From Pisolithus tinctorius (Eukaryota; Basidiomycota; Agaricomycetes; Boletales; Pisolithaceae): a DNA stretch of 64,000 nt. The translations under genes and the position numbers were made by a program. Shown here in pieces: positions 1 through 12,480 of the stretch. The notes under the pieces were generated by a model. That model was given only the letters and a program-made list of their open reading frames with translations. It did not search any database and was not told the DNA's origin. The stretch covers positions 558,001-622,000 of the forward strand of contig JANFAH010000033.1 of assembly GCA_024663395.1 (NCBI GenBank), given 5' to 3'. Every line of letters starts with the position of its first letter. Within the stretch, counting starts at the first letter, position 1.

Positions 1-401
1 AGACTCAACTGATTGCTTCACTGCATAGAGTCACCGTAGACCTTGGCCAGGAATGGGAAAAGGTCAGCGAGCGTGCTGGTCGTATGTCCTTTGATTGCAG
101 GTACCATGACCAGAACCATGTTGCAAAATGTGAGCTACTCCCGATCACAGTATATAAGCCAAGGGTCGATGCACCCTCAACATTCAATCACGTAGACACC
201 ACTCAGTAGACACAAACGCTTGTAAACACATTCATCGGATAGCTATAATATACAGGTATTATACAACGCTCAGAACTTGGGACCGTTGTCATCATCCTCT
301 GCATCAGAGTAGTTTACATCCTCACTGCTGTCCTCCGAGCACTCACCGTCTGTCTGGAGGAATCCAAGTCACCGCTTTCATCCTCGATGTCATCGCCATC
401 A
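1..401. other. No recognisable gene
   Basis: This stretch lies downstream of the Plavaka C-terminus. The short open frames in it do not resemble a protein I know, and no terminal inverted repeat of the transposon was recognised. Confidence 0.4.
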
Positions 402-3400
402 TTAAGGACCTTCATCCCCCTCGCTGCCTATGTCTTCATCAGTGGGACTTTTCTGGTCGGAATGGTCACTGGCATCGGTGAGATCCAGGTCCGAGTCTGA
501 GGACGTTTGTGGGTACCAATTCAGGTAGGGAATACTGAGCATCATGCCCGATGCGATACCAGAAAAGCGAGCAAACATATCGCGATCTGCAAAGCTATAA
601 GAATAATGTTCAGTGAAGCAAAGTAGTAGTCCCTCAGAAAGCTCACATATTGACATAGTACGCTTCCCAGTCATCAACCTCATTGGCAGGATGGCCCATC
701 GAAGGTCCACGTCGAAGGAGTGAATCGGTGTGCCCGTTTAACGAATGCAGGAATAAGATGGCAAGCGCGGATTATGAGGGAAGGGTCAAGAAAACCAAAG
801 GTGCCAGGCAAATCTGGGACGAACCCAATCTTCGGGAGACGTCCCTTCTGAAGGCCCCATTGGTAGCTTGGTACAACGCCAAGCCACCTAACCCAGAGAA
901 ATTCCATGGTTTGCTCTGTTCCACTATAACAAACATTTATAAGGAAAGCGCCCCAATACTCGTGCGTACCAGAATGGATGAGCATTAGGACTCTCCTCTC
1001 GTGATAGCATCATAACTGTGGCACCATGTCCTGGGCGTAGGGTATCCTGGCCCATGGTGTATATCGTAGGTCGTGTAATTTATTTGGAAGCGCTTTTGAT
1101 GAATAACTTGGTTGAGACCATTCTTGAAGGTCACTTTATCTCGTTCTTCACTAGAGAACGAGCATTCATCTCCATCATAATCCAAGCCCAGTAATCATGA
1201 AAGAAGATGATCTTTCAGCTTCGGAATGAAGTCCTTGTAAAAGATGGTGAGGACAGTTAACTTGGGGTCCAGTACAACCTCTCACCTTCATGGCTGGATC
1301 TTCGGAGTTTGACTGAGAAACGCGGCCAAGTTGATGGCATTGCTTGGAGAATCTGACAAGTGGTGGTGAAACTTAGACGGGGCAGCTGTCTCTTTCCAAC
1401 TTTGTGGAGGATTCGCCTGCGGCATCCAATTGACGTCTAATATGTGTATGTCGTCTCTCCTGCTTTGCAAGTTGCTTTGCAGGTTTTTGTTTATTCATAC
1501 TTCGATAGAACTTCTTCAGAAGGCAATGAGCATGTTCACCCTAACAACCAGGGTCAGCGCGTCATCTATCATGAAAGACAATGATATAGCTTACAATTTG
1601 AGTAGTATATGAGTCAGTTGTTCTGAAAGTGCATATTGTATTCACATAATCTCTGAGGGCATGAAACTTGTATGTTGCAAGGTTGAAGGTCTTCGGTCGG
1701 GCACTGGTCATAGCAGAGGTAGTATTAGATGTGAGATTAGGTTTACTGTCCTTTCTTCGACACCGAGCAGCGACCTCTGAGGGTAGCTCCATTGTCATGA
1801 ACGTGGTACAAGTAAAGTCTCGAAACTTGTGAAGCTGATGTCCAAGCAGCCGGGTGGTTTCGTCGAGTTGATGAAGTGAATCTTCACTGTGGAGACAAAG
1901 CTTTGCGATGTGCGTGCCAGTGGGCTAGCCAAAAAAGCAAGGTACACATGACTCCGTCATGCTCAGAAGGGAAAAGCCCTTCAAACGCTGGAATTGCACA
2001 CTGACGATGAGAAAAACATTATTTCTTGGAAAATGAGGATCCAGAAGCTTAAATTACCTGCAGGATGTCTTCAAAATTTTGTGCTGCTTGTTGGCATACA
2101 TCTGATATATTATGGGGAAAGCAACGAATTGCATCTTTTCCAAAGAACGAAATTAGATGGAACCTTATTAAGCACAATCTTTTAGCACACTGTATGAAAG
2201 TTAAATAAAAACTCCATACTGCTCATTAAGCTGGATCACTGTATCAGGATGTATCACATACAGTAGCCTTAACAAGTGCCCTAAAGACCGATTTGAAGAT
2301 CCCCAGCTCGAACTCGTGAAGGAGATCTACCGTAACAATGGAGTAGACGTCGAGCCCAAGAGGTCTGAGAATATCAGCAAATGAATTCTGTGGCGACTTG
2401 TAAAGTCATGGAAGACCGATGAAGAGGCAAATGTACAAAGGTTGGCACCAGTGAAAACCCCTTCAAGTAGTGTTCTGGAATTACCCCTTTGATTGGGCAC
2501 CCTAACCTGTAGATAGCATTGCGGGCTGCCAAAATTTCGATCCGAGAAGTACTGGCGTATTTTTGTGAATCTTCTGGATACATCTGACCGGAGCCCAAGA
2601 CGACTAAAGTCTTCCTTTGCTATGAGGCACTGTGGGCATGGAAAATTGCCTTTGTCATGGATGGCAGCCAAAAGTACCCTGTAAATAAAACCATAAGTTT
2701 TGTCAATGAGTTGAGCAGCGCAGCAGTCATACTTCTCTGGATAGTCTGCTGCATAAGTGAAGATGCGTGGGAAAACTCGCCAGCATACTCCATCATAGCA
2801 TCTGATTACAATGCCATCCTTATATGCCTCGACAAACTCCTCGTCCAACAACACTTTCCATACCCCATGGAATAACTCTCGCTTACAGTGGGCAATAATG
2901 TCATCGTAATTTTTTTTCTTTGTAAACTTGGATATGAACTCGGCGATAGATGGTGGAAGCTACATAATAAATGCATGTGTCAGCTATGACATAATCAGTA
3001 GGTACCAGAGTAACTCACAGTCAGCATAAACGCTATTGGATGGCATGCACTGGAGCTAGGACATGCACATGTATATTTCGACTGATTCCCAAAAAATAAG
3101 TAGATAGGCCATGCAGAGGCGTCGCCAAATTGTGCGAGATGAGTAGCATCGGACCAGAACATCAACCTGGCGATCATGCGTTCCAGTTTACAGCCATCGC
3201 TGCGGCTTTGTTTTTGCAATTCGTCATGGGCTCTGTTCCACGCATCCGATGTGTAAAGTTCATCATACAGCCGCATCTCACAACCAGTGATGGCAGATCT
3301 CCATACCCGTCTGAATGGAGTGAGATGGAACCACTTTGCATTATCTTCAGTGAAGGTGGAGTGAATGACTGCAACAAGTTGGCGATACAAGAGCCCTGGA

Positions 3401-4457
3401 ATGGTGAACATCCAGCCATTTCCATTCGCGTCTGGCTCCCTAGTTGGTACAAGAACATCCACACTACTCTCCTTCCAGCCATCCTGGTGGGCAATATCAC
3501 TTGGTCCTAGCATGGATTCAGAAGCATCAAAATGTTTCATCTCTGTACGAGCATTGAACCCATCCAAGTCTTCGATGCTGAAGTCATCTGACCTGAGCAC
3601 AGAATTTACGAGGCGAGTGACCTCAGCCTCGGACTTCTGCTTGCTTCCAGACATCATCCACGTCATCAGTCTCCAAATGCTCATGTTTTTCCAAGGCCAG
3701 GGTGGCAACACTGGTAGTGATGCAGGAATTGTGTCCGTTTGCTCAGGGTTAATATATGCATCGGAGAGCTCATCGAGCGAGACGAATGAATCTGGGTCAT
3801 AGGATGGTCTGTGACGATACGCTCATGCAATGCCAAATTTATTGAAAGATGTTTGGATAGAATCAAATACATGAAGGATAACACGTGGGAGGCTGGAAGA
3901 CTGGGGTTGCGAAGCAGATAAAGAAGCCCCTGGCTGCAAAGCAGGAACAGGTGGTTCCGGCAAAATGTCTCGGAATCGCGCAGGTAAACGCCGTGACCGA
4001 GTGGGCCGGTGGCTTCCAGATGACTCAGCGTTCTGCGTGTTCTCAGGTAGGGGCACGGACTTGGGGAGCACTTGTACGGAAGATACTGGATCAGTAGTGG
4101 CCGCACTGAAGGATGCGAGCTCAGATTGGAGACTGCTGATAGGTGCGGGATAATCATGAGAGCTCGAGAAACTTGGAGAGCATGAAGTAGAGTCCTTTTC
4201 TGCGAGCTCCAGCGTGCCAACGTCAGCCTACCATTCTCAAGTCAGCAACACCAGGGACGAAGGCAAAAAGCTGGGCTCACATTTGTATCCAAATTCAGTT
4301 TTGCCCTCTTTGGAGGCATGCCATTTAGGCTCAGTTGGGCATTCTGCCTTCGTCGTTGCACCTGTGAGTTTAGCTGCTGCCCCCAGTGTGGGCAGCTTGA
4401 GCGGTGGCGAGTCAGCGAACTTGGAGTATCATAGACCGTGGACAAGGACCACAGCAT
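402..4457 (-). pseudogene. Plavaka-type DNA transposase remnant
   Basis: This looks like the transposase of a Plavaka element, a cut-and-paste DNA transposon family of basidiomycetes. Recognisable blocks run in family order on the minus strand: a Cys/His-containing N-terminus (4457-4242), a basic and proline-rich linker ending in HVFDSIQTSFNKFG (4071-3823), a central block with LMFWSDATHLAQFG and a WPIYLFFGNQSKY segment (3711-2995), a block with RIFTYAADYPEK and CPQCL (2854-2327), a block with LNLATYKFHALRDYV-like text (1798-1562), and the C-terminal part with INYTTYDIHHGPG (1185-985), FLWVRWLGV and FGFLDPSLIIRACHLIPAF (985-680) and FADRDMFARF (about 600). The blocks lie in different frames and are separated by stops, for example a shift near 1000, so the gene is broken. 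I could not find terminal inverted repeats or a target duplication. The family call is from memory of similar proteins; I am fairly sure of it. Confidence 0.75.
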
Positions 4458-4599
4458 TTGAACCTGTTATCTGTCATAGTGATGAGCAGGACGATAGCAA
4501 GGATGAACAGCAATGTGCCACAGTGTGGCTGCATGTGCAGGATGTGAGCAGCACACAGTATCACTGCTAGTACTGTGGCGAAGAGAGTGAGTGACGACT

Positions 4600-5733
4600 A
4601 GCGAGCATAGGATCTACAAGGCTCACAATGGGGAACCTGGACACCGGCTTCTCCGTACCGCACTGATGCATAGGTGGACTGCGGAATTCGGACTAACACA
4701 GGGCGAAGTACAATCACGACTACCGCGTCTCATCAAGAATGGAGGCAATCTACATAGATCAAAGTGTCAATAGATTCTTGCTAACCTGGCACCTCACTGG
4801 TGACTACCCTACCACTCCGTTTTGCAATGATGATGACACACATGTGACATACCTTACTCAACGCACTGCCATGGGAGGGTGGAGAACACTTCTTTGGATT
4901 AAATCGTATTGCAGTGTCCAGATCCCAGGGAAAGTGGCGACCATAACCACCTTACAACACAATTTTTGGTGAGACGATCACTCAGCATGAAATTGGAATG
5001 TACTGGCCCTGTATTATGTATTCAGTTGTGTTCCAATCATATCACATGTGGTGAATGATGGCCTAAGTGGACGCCTGCTGATCAGTCTCCAAACAGGAGT
5101 CTCTGAGTGTTAGAGCACCTGCTTCGTGTCCTTATGGCTGCCGTGAACGTTAATGTCAGATAGCCATATGACTCACCGAAACCGAGAAAGCAAGTAGAAA
5201 CGGTCCCAGACATTGAAGCGCATGATCGAATGTGCTGTCGCCTCTATGACCGTCCTTGGGGCCACCAGTAAATCTGAAAGTGGTGAAGAGATCTTTGAGG
5301 TCATACTATGCTGTGGCCGCGGGTGGCGAGAACTGTACTTATTTGGAGAATCCGCTTTCTTATTAGGGTTTTAAGGGGCCAATCAGGGCCTGGTTTGACA
5401 CTGTATTAAGCGATTAAGATTCCATTAGAATTAGAACTGAAATGAAACTTTACAGATGTCCGTATACTTCCTAGGTTATTGAGGTGATCATTTTTGGATT
5501 AAAGTTCTGGGTGTAATGGGACTAAAGCTGGTCTCGGCTGCGAACGTTCACGACCTGGAAGTAATCTTTGGTTAGCGAATGAGTGATATGGAACAAATTT
5601 CTAACCTTGTGGAACAACATGGAGTACTTCTTGAGTCCTTTCTTCGAGGGACAGACAGATCATCACTAGTTATATTCTGCAAGGGTGGTGGTTACTGCAT
5701 CTCGGTCTCTCTCCCAGAAAGATTATCTTAGCT
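4600..5733. other. Intergenic, nothing recognised
   Basis: About 1.1 kb between the Plavaka remnant and the next gene-like frame. Short frames only, no domain, no clear repeat and no convincing tRNA. Confidence 0.45.
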
Positions 5734-6441
5734 ATGACAAGGTCGCGCAGCTACAGCCCGAACCACGGCTCGCGCTCTCCCGATTTCAATGATGATGCCT
5801 CCATAATCCTGGGTAACAAGTCAGCCACTGACAGTGGGGACGCCGCAGAGGACTCTGACTCTGACTCGGGATGTCTCAAATGGAGTGGTGTGGGACAAGG
5901 CGCTCCGCTTGATCATAATGGTTGTTATATTTACAGTCTGGAAGGGCCATATTGGCAGCTTGATGAAGCCCGCTTTGCTGAACCCCTGCCATCTCCAGAC
6001 AACTCCGAAGTCAGTGCGGCTGCGGAAGGTGACAAAGGAAATTCCGAACTAATCGAAGCCGTGACGAAGTCGGGAGCCAGCCCTCCCATGGGCATGAAAT
6101 GAAAGCTGTCCGATGCGATATATGCTCCCAGAGTAAGTTCATTTACTGTGATGATTGAGGATGAGGACGTACAGCCTTACAATTTTCCTAAGGCTTCAAC
6201 CCCCCTTGGAGGCAGCGTTACCAATGCTGGGCGGGCCAAGTCTGTGCCTTCCTCTCCTCCCCAGAAACGTCGAAGATTGGCTAGCCCTTTTGAGCTCAGC
6301 GGCGGCGTGCAACAGGCAAACATTGTGGGCATTAAAGGAGCCATCGAGGAAGCTGGGAACGAGATAGCGGAGGCATTAGTTAAGCAGAATGCCATACTAT
6401 TGGATATTCTGCATGCTATATGGTACAGGAAGACTTTGTAA
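5734..6441 (+). pseudogene. Unknown gene with one in-frame TGA
   Basis: A single frame runs from the ATG at 5734 to the TAA at 6439-6441 and is interrupted only by TGA at 6100-6102. The first 122 residues are rich in Ser, Asp and Glu (SRSPDF, DSDSDSG) and contain EGPYWQLDEARFAEPLPSP. The part after the stop contains a basic stretch (PPQKRRRL) and ends in a helical segment (EAGNEIAEALVKQNAILLDI). The TGA sits before KLSDA, so an arginine CGA giving a basic KRK motif is a likely ancestral reading. A GTAAGT at 6134 and a CAG at 6173 could define an intron, but the frame is open through it. I do not recognise the family; a nuclear or transposon-associated protein is possible from the basic stretch only. 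Confidence 0.4.
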
Positions 6442-6714
6442 GGATTCACAACATATGCTGTACTACTAGTGATCTGCAACTGTAACACATTGATACATGT
6501 TTTTCCGATGCCTCCCGCATTTTTTTCTTAGCTACCGTGCGCATTTCTCTACTCTGCGCACACTCGGTGTCCATTCCATACAATATATGACATAGTGCAC
6601 AAAAATTATTGAACCGTCTACATGAGAAAAACGGAAGAAGCCTAAAGATGAATGCATTGCATGTTGATTGATTACAACGCATCGTCGAACAGAGGTTCCT
6701 TGATAAGACGACTA
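6442..6714. other. Intergenic, nothing recognised
   Basis: AT-rich sequence between the unknown gene and the HSP60 repeats. The only open frame (minus strand) has no protein-like composition. Confidence 0.4.
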
Positions 6715-7311
6715 AGAACAACCTTGGCATCGAGGGGGCGTCAGCGAGCTGGATGATCCAGGAGTGTTGGAGGCGAGGGCAAGGGATGCCTTGAGGGCCA
6801 CACCACCGTCAAGGAGAATGCCTTCCTCGGCAGCTGCATGTGTAGCGTTCAAAGTGTAGTCATACTTATCCTTCTCTTAGCCAATCTCTATTTTCTGACT
6901 ACCGCCGACCTTGATGTTGGCAACATCGCCACTCAACTTGGCAAAACGCTCTTGGAGTTTGGTCTTGTCATATTCGCTTATCGAGGGGTCTGCAAGAAGA
7001 GCGTGGATCTGTTCGCAGCGCGCCTGAATGATATCCTTGGAAACCTCACCATTAAGGAAAATGGTGTCCTCCTGGTGATGGAGATGGAGTCAGACAAACC
7101 AAGGAGGTCAGGGCTTGCCTTCTCAAGCTTGACATCGAGCTCGTCGGTGAAGACGGTGCCACCGGTGAGGATGGCAAGGCCGTCAAGGATGGATTTCCAT
7201 TATCATCAAATCCGGGACCTTGGCAACTACGACCTGCAGTTGACCACAAAGTTTACTGAGAGCATAAGCAGCGAGTGCTTCACCATCGGCATCCTTGGAT
7301 GCACAGGGTAA
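6715..7311 (-). pseudogene. HSP60: HSP60 chaperonin exon, decayed tandem copy A
   Basis: On the minus strand this reads as the apical and intermediate part of mitochondrial HSP60: [65 protein letters not shown] and AAEEGILLDGG. At least two frameshifts (near 7210 and 7075) and an in-frame stop before EKDKYDY break it. It covers only about 170 residues of a protein of about 570, so it could not fold as a chaperonin even if repaired. It is a head-to-tail duplicate of the copy at 7367-8000 and carries the same foreign tail (ASNTPGSSSS). Confidence 0.8.
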
Positions 7312-8060
7312 TAGAAATGTGTACGGTACCTAAGGAAAAAATATGGGGGCATCAGAGAAACACGCATCAGTATGTTGCAGTTGCAGCGTCATAAGGGACA
7401 ACTTTGGCGTGGGGGCGTGTTGGAGAGCTGGATGATCCAGAAGTGTTGGTGGCAAGGGCAAGGGATGCCTTAAGGGATGCCGCACCGCTACCAGGAAGAA
7501 TACCTTCCTCGACGGCTGCACGTTCAGCGTTCAAAGGGTAGTCGTACCTATCCTTCTTTTTGCCAACATCTATGTCGGTGCCATCACCGGCCTTGATGAC
7601 AGCAGCACCTTCGCTCAACTTGGCAAAACGCTCTTGGAGTTTGGTCTTGTCATATTTGCTCGTCAAGGGGTCTGCAAGAAGAGTGCGGATCTGTTCACAG
7701 TGTGCTTGAATGGCATCCTTGGAACCCTCACCGTTAAAGACGACGGTGTCCTCCTTGGTGATGGTGATGGAGCCAGACAAATCGAGGAGGTCAGGGCTTG
7801 ACTTCTCAAGCTTGACATCGAGCTCATCAGTGAAGATCATACCGCCGGTGAGGATGGTAAGGTCGCCAAGGATGAACTTGCGGTTATCACCGAATCTGGG
7901 AACCTTGACAGCTGCGACCTGGGGTTGATCACGGAGTTTGTTTAGGATGCAAGCAGTGAGTGCTTCACCATCGATATCCTTGGATGCGCACGGTACCTGA
8001 AAAAAAATGCGGGGGGCATCGGAGAAACACGCATCAATAGGTTACAATTGCAGTGTCATG
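6720..8060. repeat. Tandem duplication, period about 667 bp
   Basis: The two HSP60 fragments and their flanks align head to tail. For example GATGCGTGTTTCTC in minus orientation occurs at about 7375 and 8035, with the T-rich tract, CAG, exon and tail in the same order after each. Copy A has diverged more than copy B. Confidence 0.8.
7367..8000 (-). pseudogene. HSP60: HSP60 chaperonin exon, tandem copy B
   Basis: The minus strand encodes [99 protein letters not shown] and [12 protein letters not shown], which is the HSP60/GroEL family from roughly residue 290 to 460. This copy is open from the exon start to the terminal TGA. It opens with a T-rich tract and CAG followed by the exon, so a splice acceptor is retained and the copy is not a processed retrocopy. 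Substitutions in normally conserved places (GSGAAS for the usual GGG segment) and the alien C-terminus ([13 protein letters not shown]) suggest it is not functional. The two-copy arrangement points to duplication of one exon plus flanking intron. Confidence 0.85.
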
Positions 8061-8339
8061 GTGGGTACCTAATATCATTTAGGCCAAGTTTACCAAATGG
8101 CAGGTGAAGCAAATGTGAACGCCTTCGTCTTCGATGACAGGATGGGTACATGCTCCATCAAGGAGTATCCCAGCAAAGACAATGTGGACACGATTTTGGC
8201 TGATAGGCCTTCAATGCCAGCGGGTATAGGTGGGGGTGTGGAGGAAGCCAGGGAGGTGGACGACGCTGAGCAAGACAAGAGATGCTTCTGTATGTAAATG
8301 TATGTAAACAGAATATGTGGCGTTGAGACATCACGCGTC

Positions 8340-9650
8340 ACTCACCCTACTATGATGGTGACTACGATTACTGCCAGCATTGGCGTCGCCATCCCGATTC
8401 TGATTCTGATGAGGACCATCATGGTCCTCACCATTTGCATGGACGTCAACCCACGACTGGTGAAGCAGAGCCCTCGCAACCTACACAACCAAGAGAACCA
8501 CAAGGCACTGTGCCACTAGGATCGGGTACCCATCCAGCTGCACGCGAGGGCCCTCACAATCCCGCTCACCTCCTGTTGTTATTTCCTCATTACCATGGTC
8601 ACCGAGGCCTTATGCAGGTAAGATTATATGGAAGCCTGTTGATTTTAGTACTGAACTATTGCCGACCAACTGGTTTCTCCGGCCTTCCATATAGAAGGGA
8701 GTTGAGGCATGTGCTCCGTGGTGAGACTGTTATACCTCATTTGCCTACAGATATTGGTGAGAGACATCCTTTTCAACATATTTTACTGGCTCAGTTGTAG
8801 AGCCTTACGATGTACATGATCACCAACACATGCCATCACACGTGCTGTCGTGAGGTGGTCCACTCCACCTACCATTGTGCGGGGAGATGAAGGACACCTT
8901 CCCAGTGAAATTGCTTGACATGCTCGGGCGCCACTGACACCCAAGCGTGCAATTCCATGGTCGCATGATGGTCAACTCGTTGACACCATTTGTGCCCCAG
9001 TCGATAAGCAGGTGCCCTATAATGCGCAAGAGGTATGAATATATTTTCTCTCTTTGCGTACTGCTCTAATGATAGCTACCAGTACCTGGACGAATTCACC
9101 AAAGCCCTTGCTACTGGTAAACTGCGTGAGGAGTGAAGGGCCGTTCCACAGTATGTTTTGTTTGATGACTATATGTGCCCATGGATGAACGCCTTTCCCT
9201 TGGTGAAATCGGGTTATTAATGATGATGACAGCGCAATATTCTCCAGGTAGAGAATTCCACGGAGATTTGTTTGTCACTCAACAACCACTACTAGTGATT
9301 TGTGACCAAAGTGGCAACCGATGCCGATGGTGGGGGTTTGCCAGGGCCTCCTGACGTCCCACCACTACTAGAAGAAGCTCCCCATCCCATCCGCCTGGGC
9401 TGGCACTCCATTGATCAACGACTGATTCGGAAATAGAGGCAAAACCCACCACCTCAAGCAGAGCCAGACATCGCCCCGCAGAGACATGCGCAGTTGTGGG
9501 CGATATGGCTTCGTGAGTGCCAACCTTGTCTATTGATGGATTGTGACAGATATTTCTGATAGACAGCCCTGCAATGGCACCTACCTTGGTGTCTGTTGGG
9601 TCCACGCTGGTAGTACCTGATCGTCAGTCCTCAAACCCTACTAAATGGCT
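8340..9650 (+). pseudogene. Unknown multi-exon gene, broken
   Basis: Protein-like text recurs on the plus strand: a His/Asp-rich N-terminal part (8350-8620), WKPVDFSTELLPTNWF (about 8632), RRELRHVLRGETVIPHLP (8695 onward), then YLDEFTKALATGKLREE and PQYVLFDDYMCPWMNAFPL (9083-9200) and APHPIRLGWHSIDQRLIR (9375-9440). A likely intron is 9033-9082 (GTATGA to CTACCAG with a CTAAT branch-like site). Stops and shifts interrupt the frame in several places. I do not recognise the family and assign no function; the coding impression comes from composition and the plausible intron. Confidence 0.3.
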
Positions 9651-10300
9651 GGATGTTCATGAACTCTGAGTCGATCACGGTCGTGATTCTGCCAGAAAGC
9701 TGGTTTATGTCATTCCCTGCCTATCACACTCGAGACCATACCCGAGCGTACTACTTTCCAACCCACCACATGCATCCCCTCAGCTATGTTCCGCATTCTG
9801 GGCCTGAAGCCATTCCTTCATATTGGCGACTTTGTTACACTCCCATCGCGTTACTTGCTCTCCGGAAAAACCTCCCACACTTCCAGCATCCTGACCTCGT
9901 CAGGCCTGGGGTGATCTTGGTGTGTTTCCTGTGGCCTTGCTGCTGTACGATATCATGTGGATCATCCTTACCTGTGAACTTTGCCCTCTTGTGCTCTTCT
10001 GATCTCTCCAGTTCACTGCCATGCTTTCCTAGCAGTCCGTGCTTCGTTTTTGGATATTGTATGGTAGTGAGTGTCAACCCCTCACTGATGGTAAGTATCT
10101 TTGTTTCCTGGTGACTCTGCGTGTTCTGACTGCAATCCTGTGGCCGTAGTTTTACAGGTTTCCGGTTTTTTCTCTGGACTAAGGTTTGTGTTCAGTTTCA
10201 CTTCTGGTACATTTACATTATACTATTATTGAACAGTGTATGATACATCTCCATATCACTCCGTTAACCACCGGGTTTCCACCATCAATCAGCCTTAACT
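9651..10300. other. Degenerate region
   Basis: The plus strand has an open frame at 9653-10114 with some protein-like text (ESWFMSFPAYHTRDH), possibly a continuation of the broken gene to the left. No domain recognised. Confidence 0.25.
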
Positions 10301-10401
10301 TTCAGAACTGGATGCCTGTGACCAACACGCTCAACCAACTGTCAAGCCCCTGCATGATGTAGTAGGTGATCTGTTTTGTAATCCTGGTAGTCCTGGTAGT
10401 A

Positions 10402-10814
10402 TGCTCACCTTTACAGATATTGCATGCTTCCATTCTGGACTTTACATCGATATCAGCCAGGTGATCTATCACATGGACGTAGAAGTCCATGATCATGAGG
10501 GGGCACAGCTGGCGAAACACGAATAGGCTTTCCGGAGAGATAATTTCCATGTCTCCGAGGTCTCTCGCACCCAGGTATATCAGTGGGGGCAGAAACACTT
10601 CCCACCATCGTCGCCCTGGCTCCTTCTGTTCAAGTAGTCCTGTGAATTCCTCCAGTGAGAGGTACGTGACATGAGGGCATGTCTTAATCTCTATGTTGGC
10701 CAAGATGGATGACTCAGATATGTCGTTCGTAGGCATCAGATGCGCGGGTTGGATGACACCAATCAGTTGTGTTCCGCACTGGTAGGTTTTTTTTTCATTG
10801 TCCCCTCTGCACAT
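10402..10814 (-). CDS. Exon of an unknown protein
   Basis: An open frame on the minus strand has good protein character: IGVIQPAHLMPTNDISESS, TCPHVTYLSLEEFTGLLEQK, GRRWWEVFLPPLIYLGARDL, FRQLCPLMIMDFYVHVIDHL and RMEACNICK. Splice-like signals bracket it: a pyrimidine-poor CCTACCAG at about 10783 would be the acceptor, and GTGAGCAT follows NICK at about 10410. If so the real exon is about 10410-10782 and the ATG at 10814 lies in intron. No partner exons were confirmed, so this may be a fragment. Family not recognised. Confidence 0.35.
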
Positions 10815-11159
10815 TGTTTAATAGTAATTCATTCCATCCAGTTGACCGCACGGAGACGCTGTGCAGCTGACACTAACGGCTTCATCGAAGATCATCTGTC
10901 GCGACCCTGGGCGGGTTTTGGTAAGGTTTAGTCCTAAACCTAATCCTCATTGCTGCAAATTGACCTAGCTATATATCACTAGTCTGTGCACGATCCAACC
11001 TTGGCACAACGTCTATCGTAAGCCGTGATAAGCTGACCTCTTACCCTAAGAGTATGCACGGATCATGTTAGCAGCGGATCATAGGACGGTGGCCATGCCT
11101 ACTATAAGTTGGTACCAAGATTGCCGCCATCCTGCCATGCAATCCCTTTCGGCGCCGTC

Positions 11160-12480
11160 ATGACTTCCGAGCTACCTCTTACCTCTGGAATGGATCCTCA
11201 AGTAGCTTTGAGGAGATGTATAGCTGCACTTGAGGATGAGAACTCTCAGCTTTTGAAAAAATTAGACAAAAAACTGTATGTAAGCAGTTGGCCCGCTATT
11301 GACATTACTAACATCCCTTCTCACAGACGTAGTGATACCTATCTCCTCGAGGGGCGCGCAATATGCAGACTTGTCAGCCTTGTTGATCATGTTGAAGATT
11401 TAATTGCTGAATACGACCAGCGTGGCCTGATTGTGGCTGACTCAAATGATGTTGATATCGAGTCTATACCTTCATCTGCTGAGTAGGCGTTGCGTTCATG
11501 ATCAACTCAGTTATCTTGACCATCTTTCCTTTAGTGAAAATCAGATCTTCCGTTCTTGCTTGAAACTTATAAGATGGTGTCCGTCCGTCCAAAAGCTTTT
11601 GAACGCTGATGTGGACAGTCACCAACTGACCATGATCTATTGTCAGGCAGGTTTTGCATGTCGTTTTTCTATTCATAGCATTAATCTTATTTTGCAGCTG
11701 AATAGTGGGGCTGACGGCGCCAGGGGAGATGACGCTTGCACCCTGAAACCTATAGTAGCCATGTGGTTGATGGAACAGCGTCCAACCCTGGACCCTGTTA
11801 TTGACAGTCATAGTAAAAGTATGTGAGGTTTTCATCATGAAGTCACTGGTTGGCTGTTATGTCCAGTTGATTATGACTGGAACTGCGCATCATAGGGCCC
11901 TATTCCAAAAGTGTATTGAAGCTAACTCACGGACTCTAGGGTCAAAGCCGCTATTCGAGAATTCCATCCAGACTACCTGGTTACTGCGTATTCATGGCCA
12001 TCGTTCCTGTATCGCAACGGTGAATATGACTCCAAGAACCTGACCAATGGCCTCTTTTGTGGAGAGTTGCTAATTAGGGTATGGCTACTCAAGCCGATTT
12101 ATCCATATGTTCATGTTGAAATTCTAGGCTTTCCGATGCATTTTCACTTCACCTAGCTTGGCAAATGTACAGGTTGGCAGTGCAGAACGCCCTTCTGAAT
12201 CACAGAGAAATGCTAGAACAAACTGGACCCATTGTGATGTTTCTGGTTTGCTACGGATGAGGTCTGTCCAACCACGAGCAATGGCATATGTTGCTGTCCA
12301 GGTGCAAAATGGAGACTTTCGATATCCTAGTTGGGCTAACTTAATCGAACCAGCTTCGTTTCACACTCTCAAGCTGTGAATCATGGCGGATTAAGGACGA
12401 AGATTTCGATTATGAAGTATTCTATCAAAATATCATCGACTACTTCGAGCATCCAGGTTCACCAGAATGACAAAAGGAGA
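11160..12480 (+). pseudogene. DUF6698-like basidiomycete gene, broken
   Basis: The order of motifs matches an uncharacterised protein family abundant in mushroom genomes (I believe Pfam DUF6698): GMDPQVALRRCIAALEDENS (11185), GRAICRLVSLVDHVEDLIAE (11355), RWCPSVQKLLN (11570), GADGARGDDACTLK then AMWLMEQRPTLDP (11710-11800), FHPDYLVTAYSWPSFLYRNG (11961-12020), and GMRSV-like text at 12255. Likely introns are 11276-11326 (GTATGT, ACTAAC branch, CAG; 51 nt and open in frame) and one ending TTTTGCAG near 11697. Later exons change frame and contain stops (for example in the segment 12130-12200), so I call it a pseudogene. The function of the family is unknown to me. Confidence 0.65.

Noticed and set aside
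5087..5165. tRNA-like wording (GTGTTAGAGCACCTGCTTCGTG)
   Set aside because: No B-box (GGTTCGA) and no foldable acceptor stem was found at the right distance.
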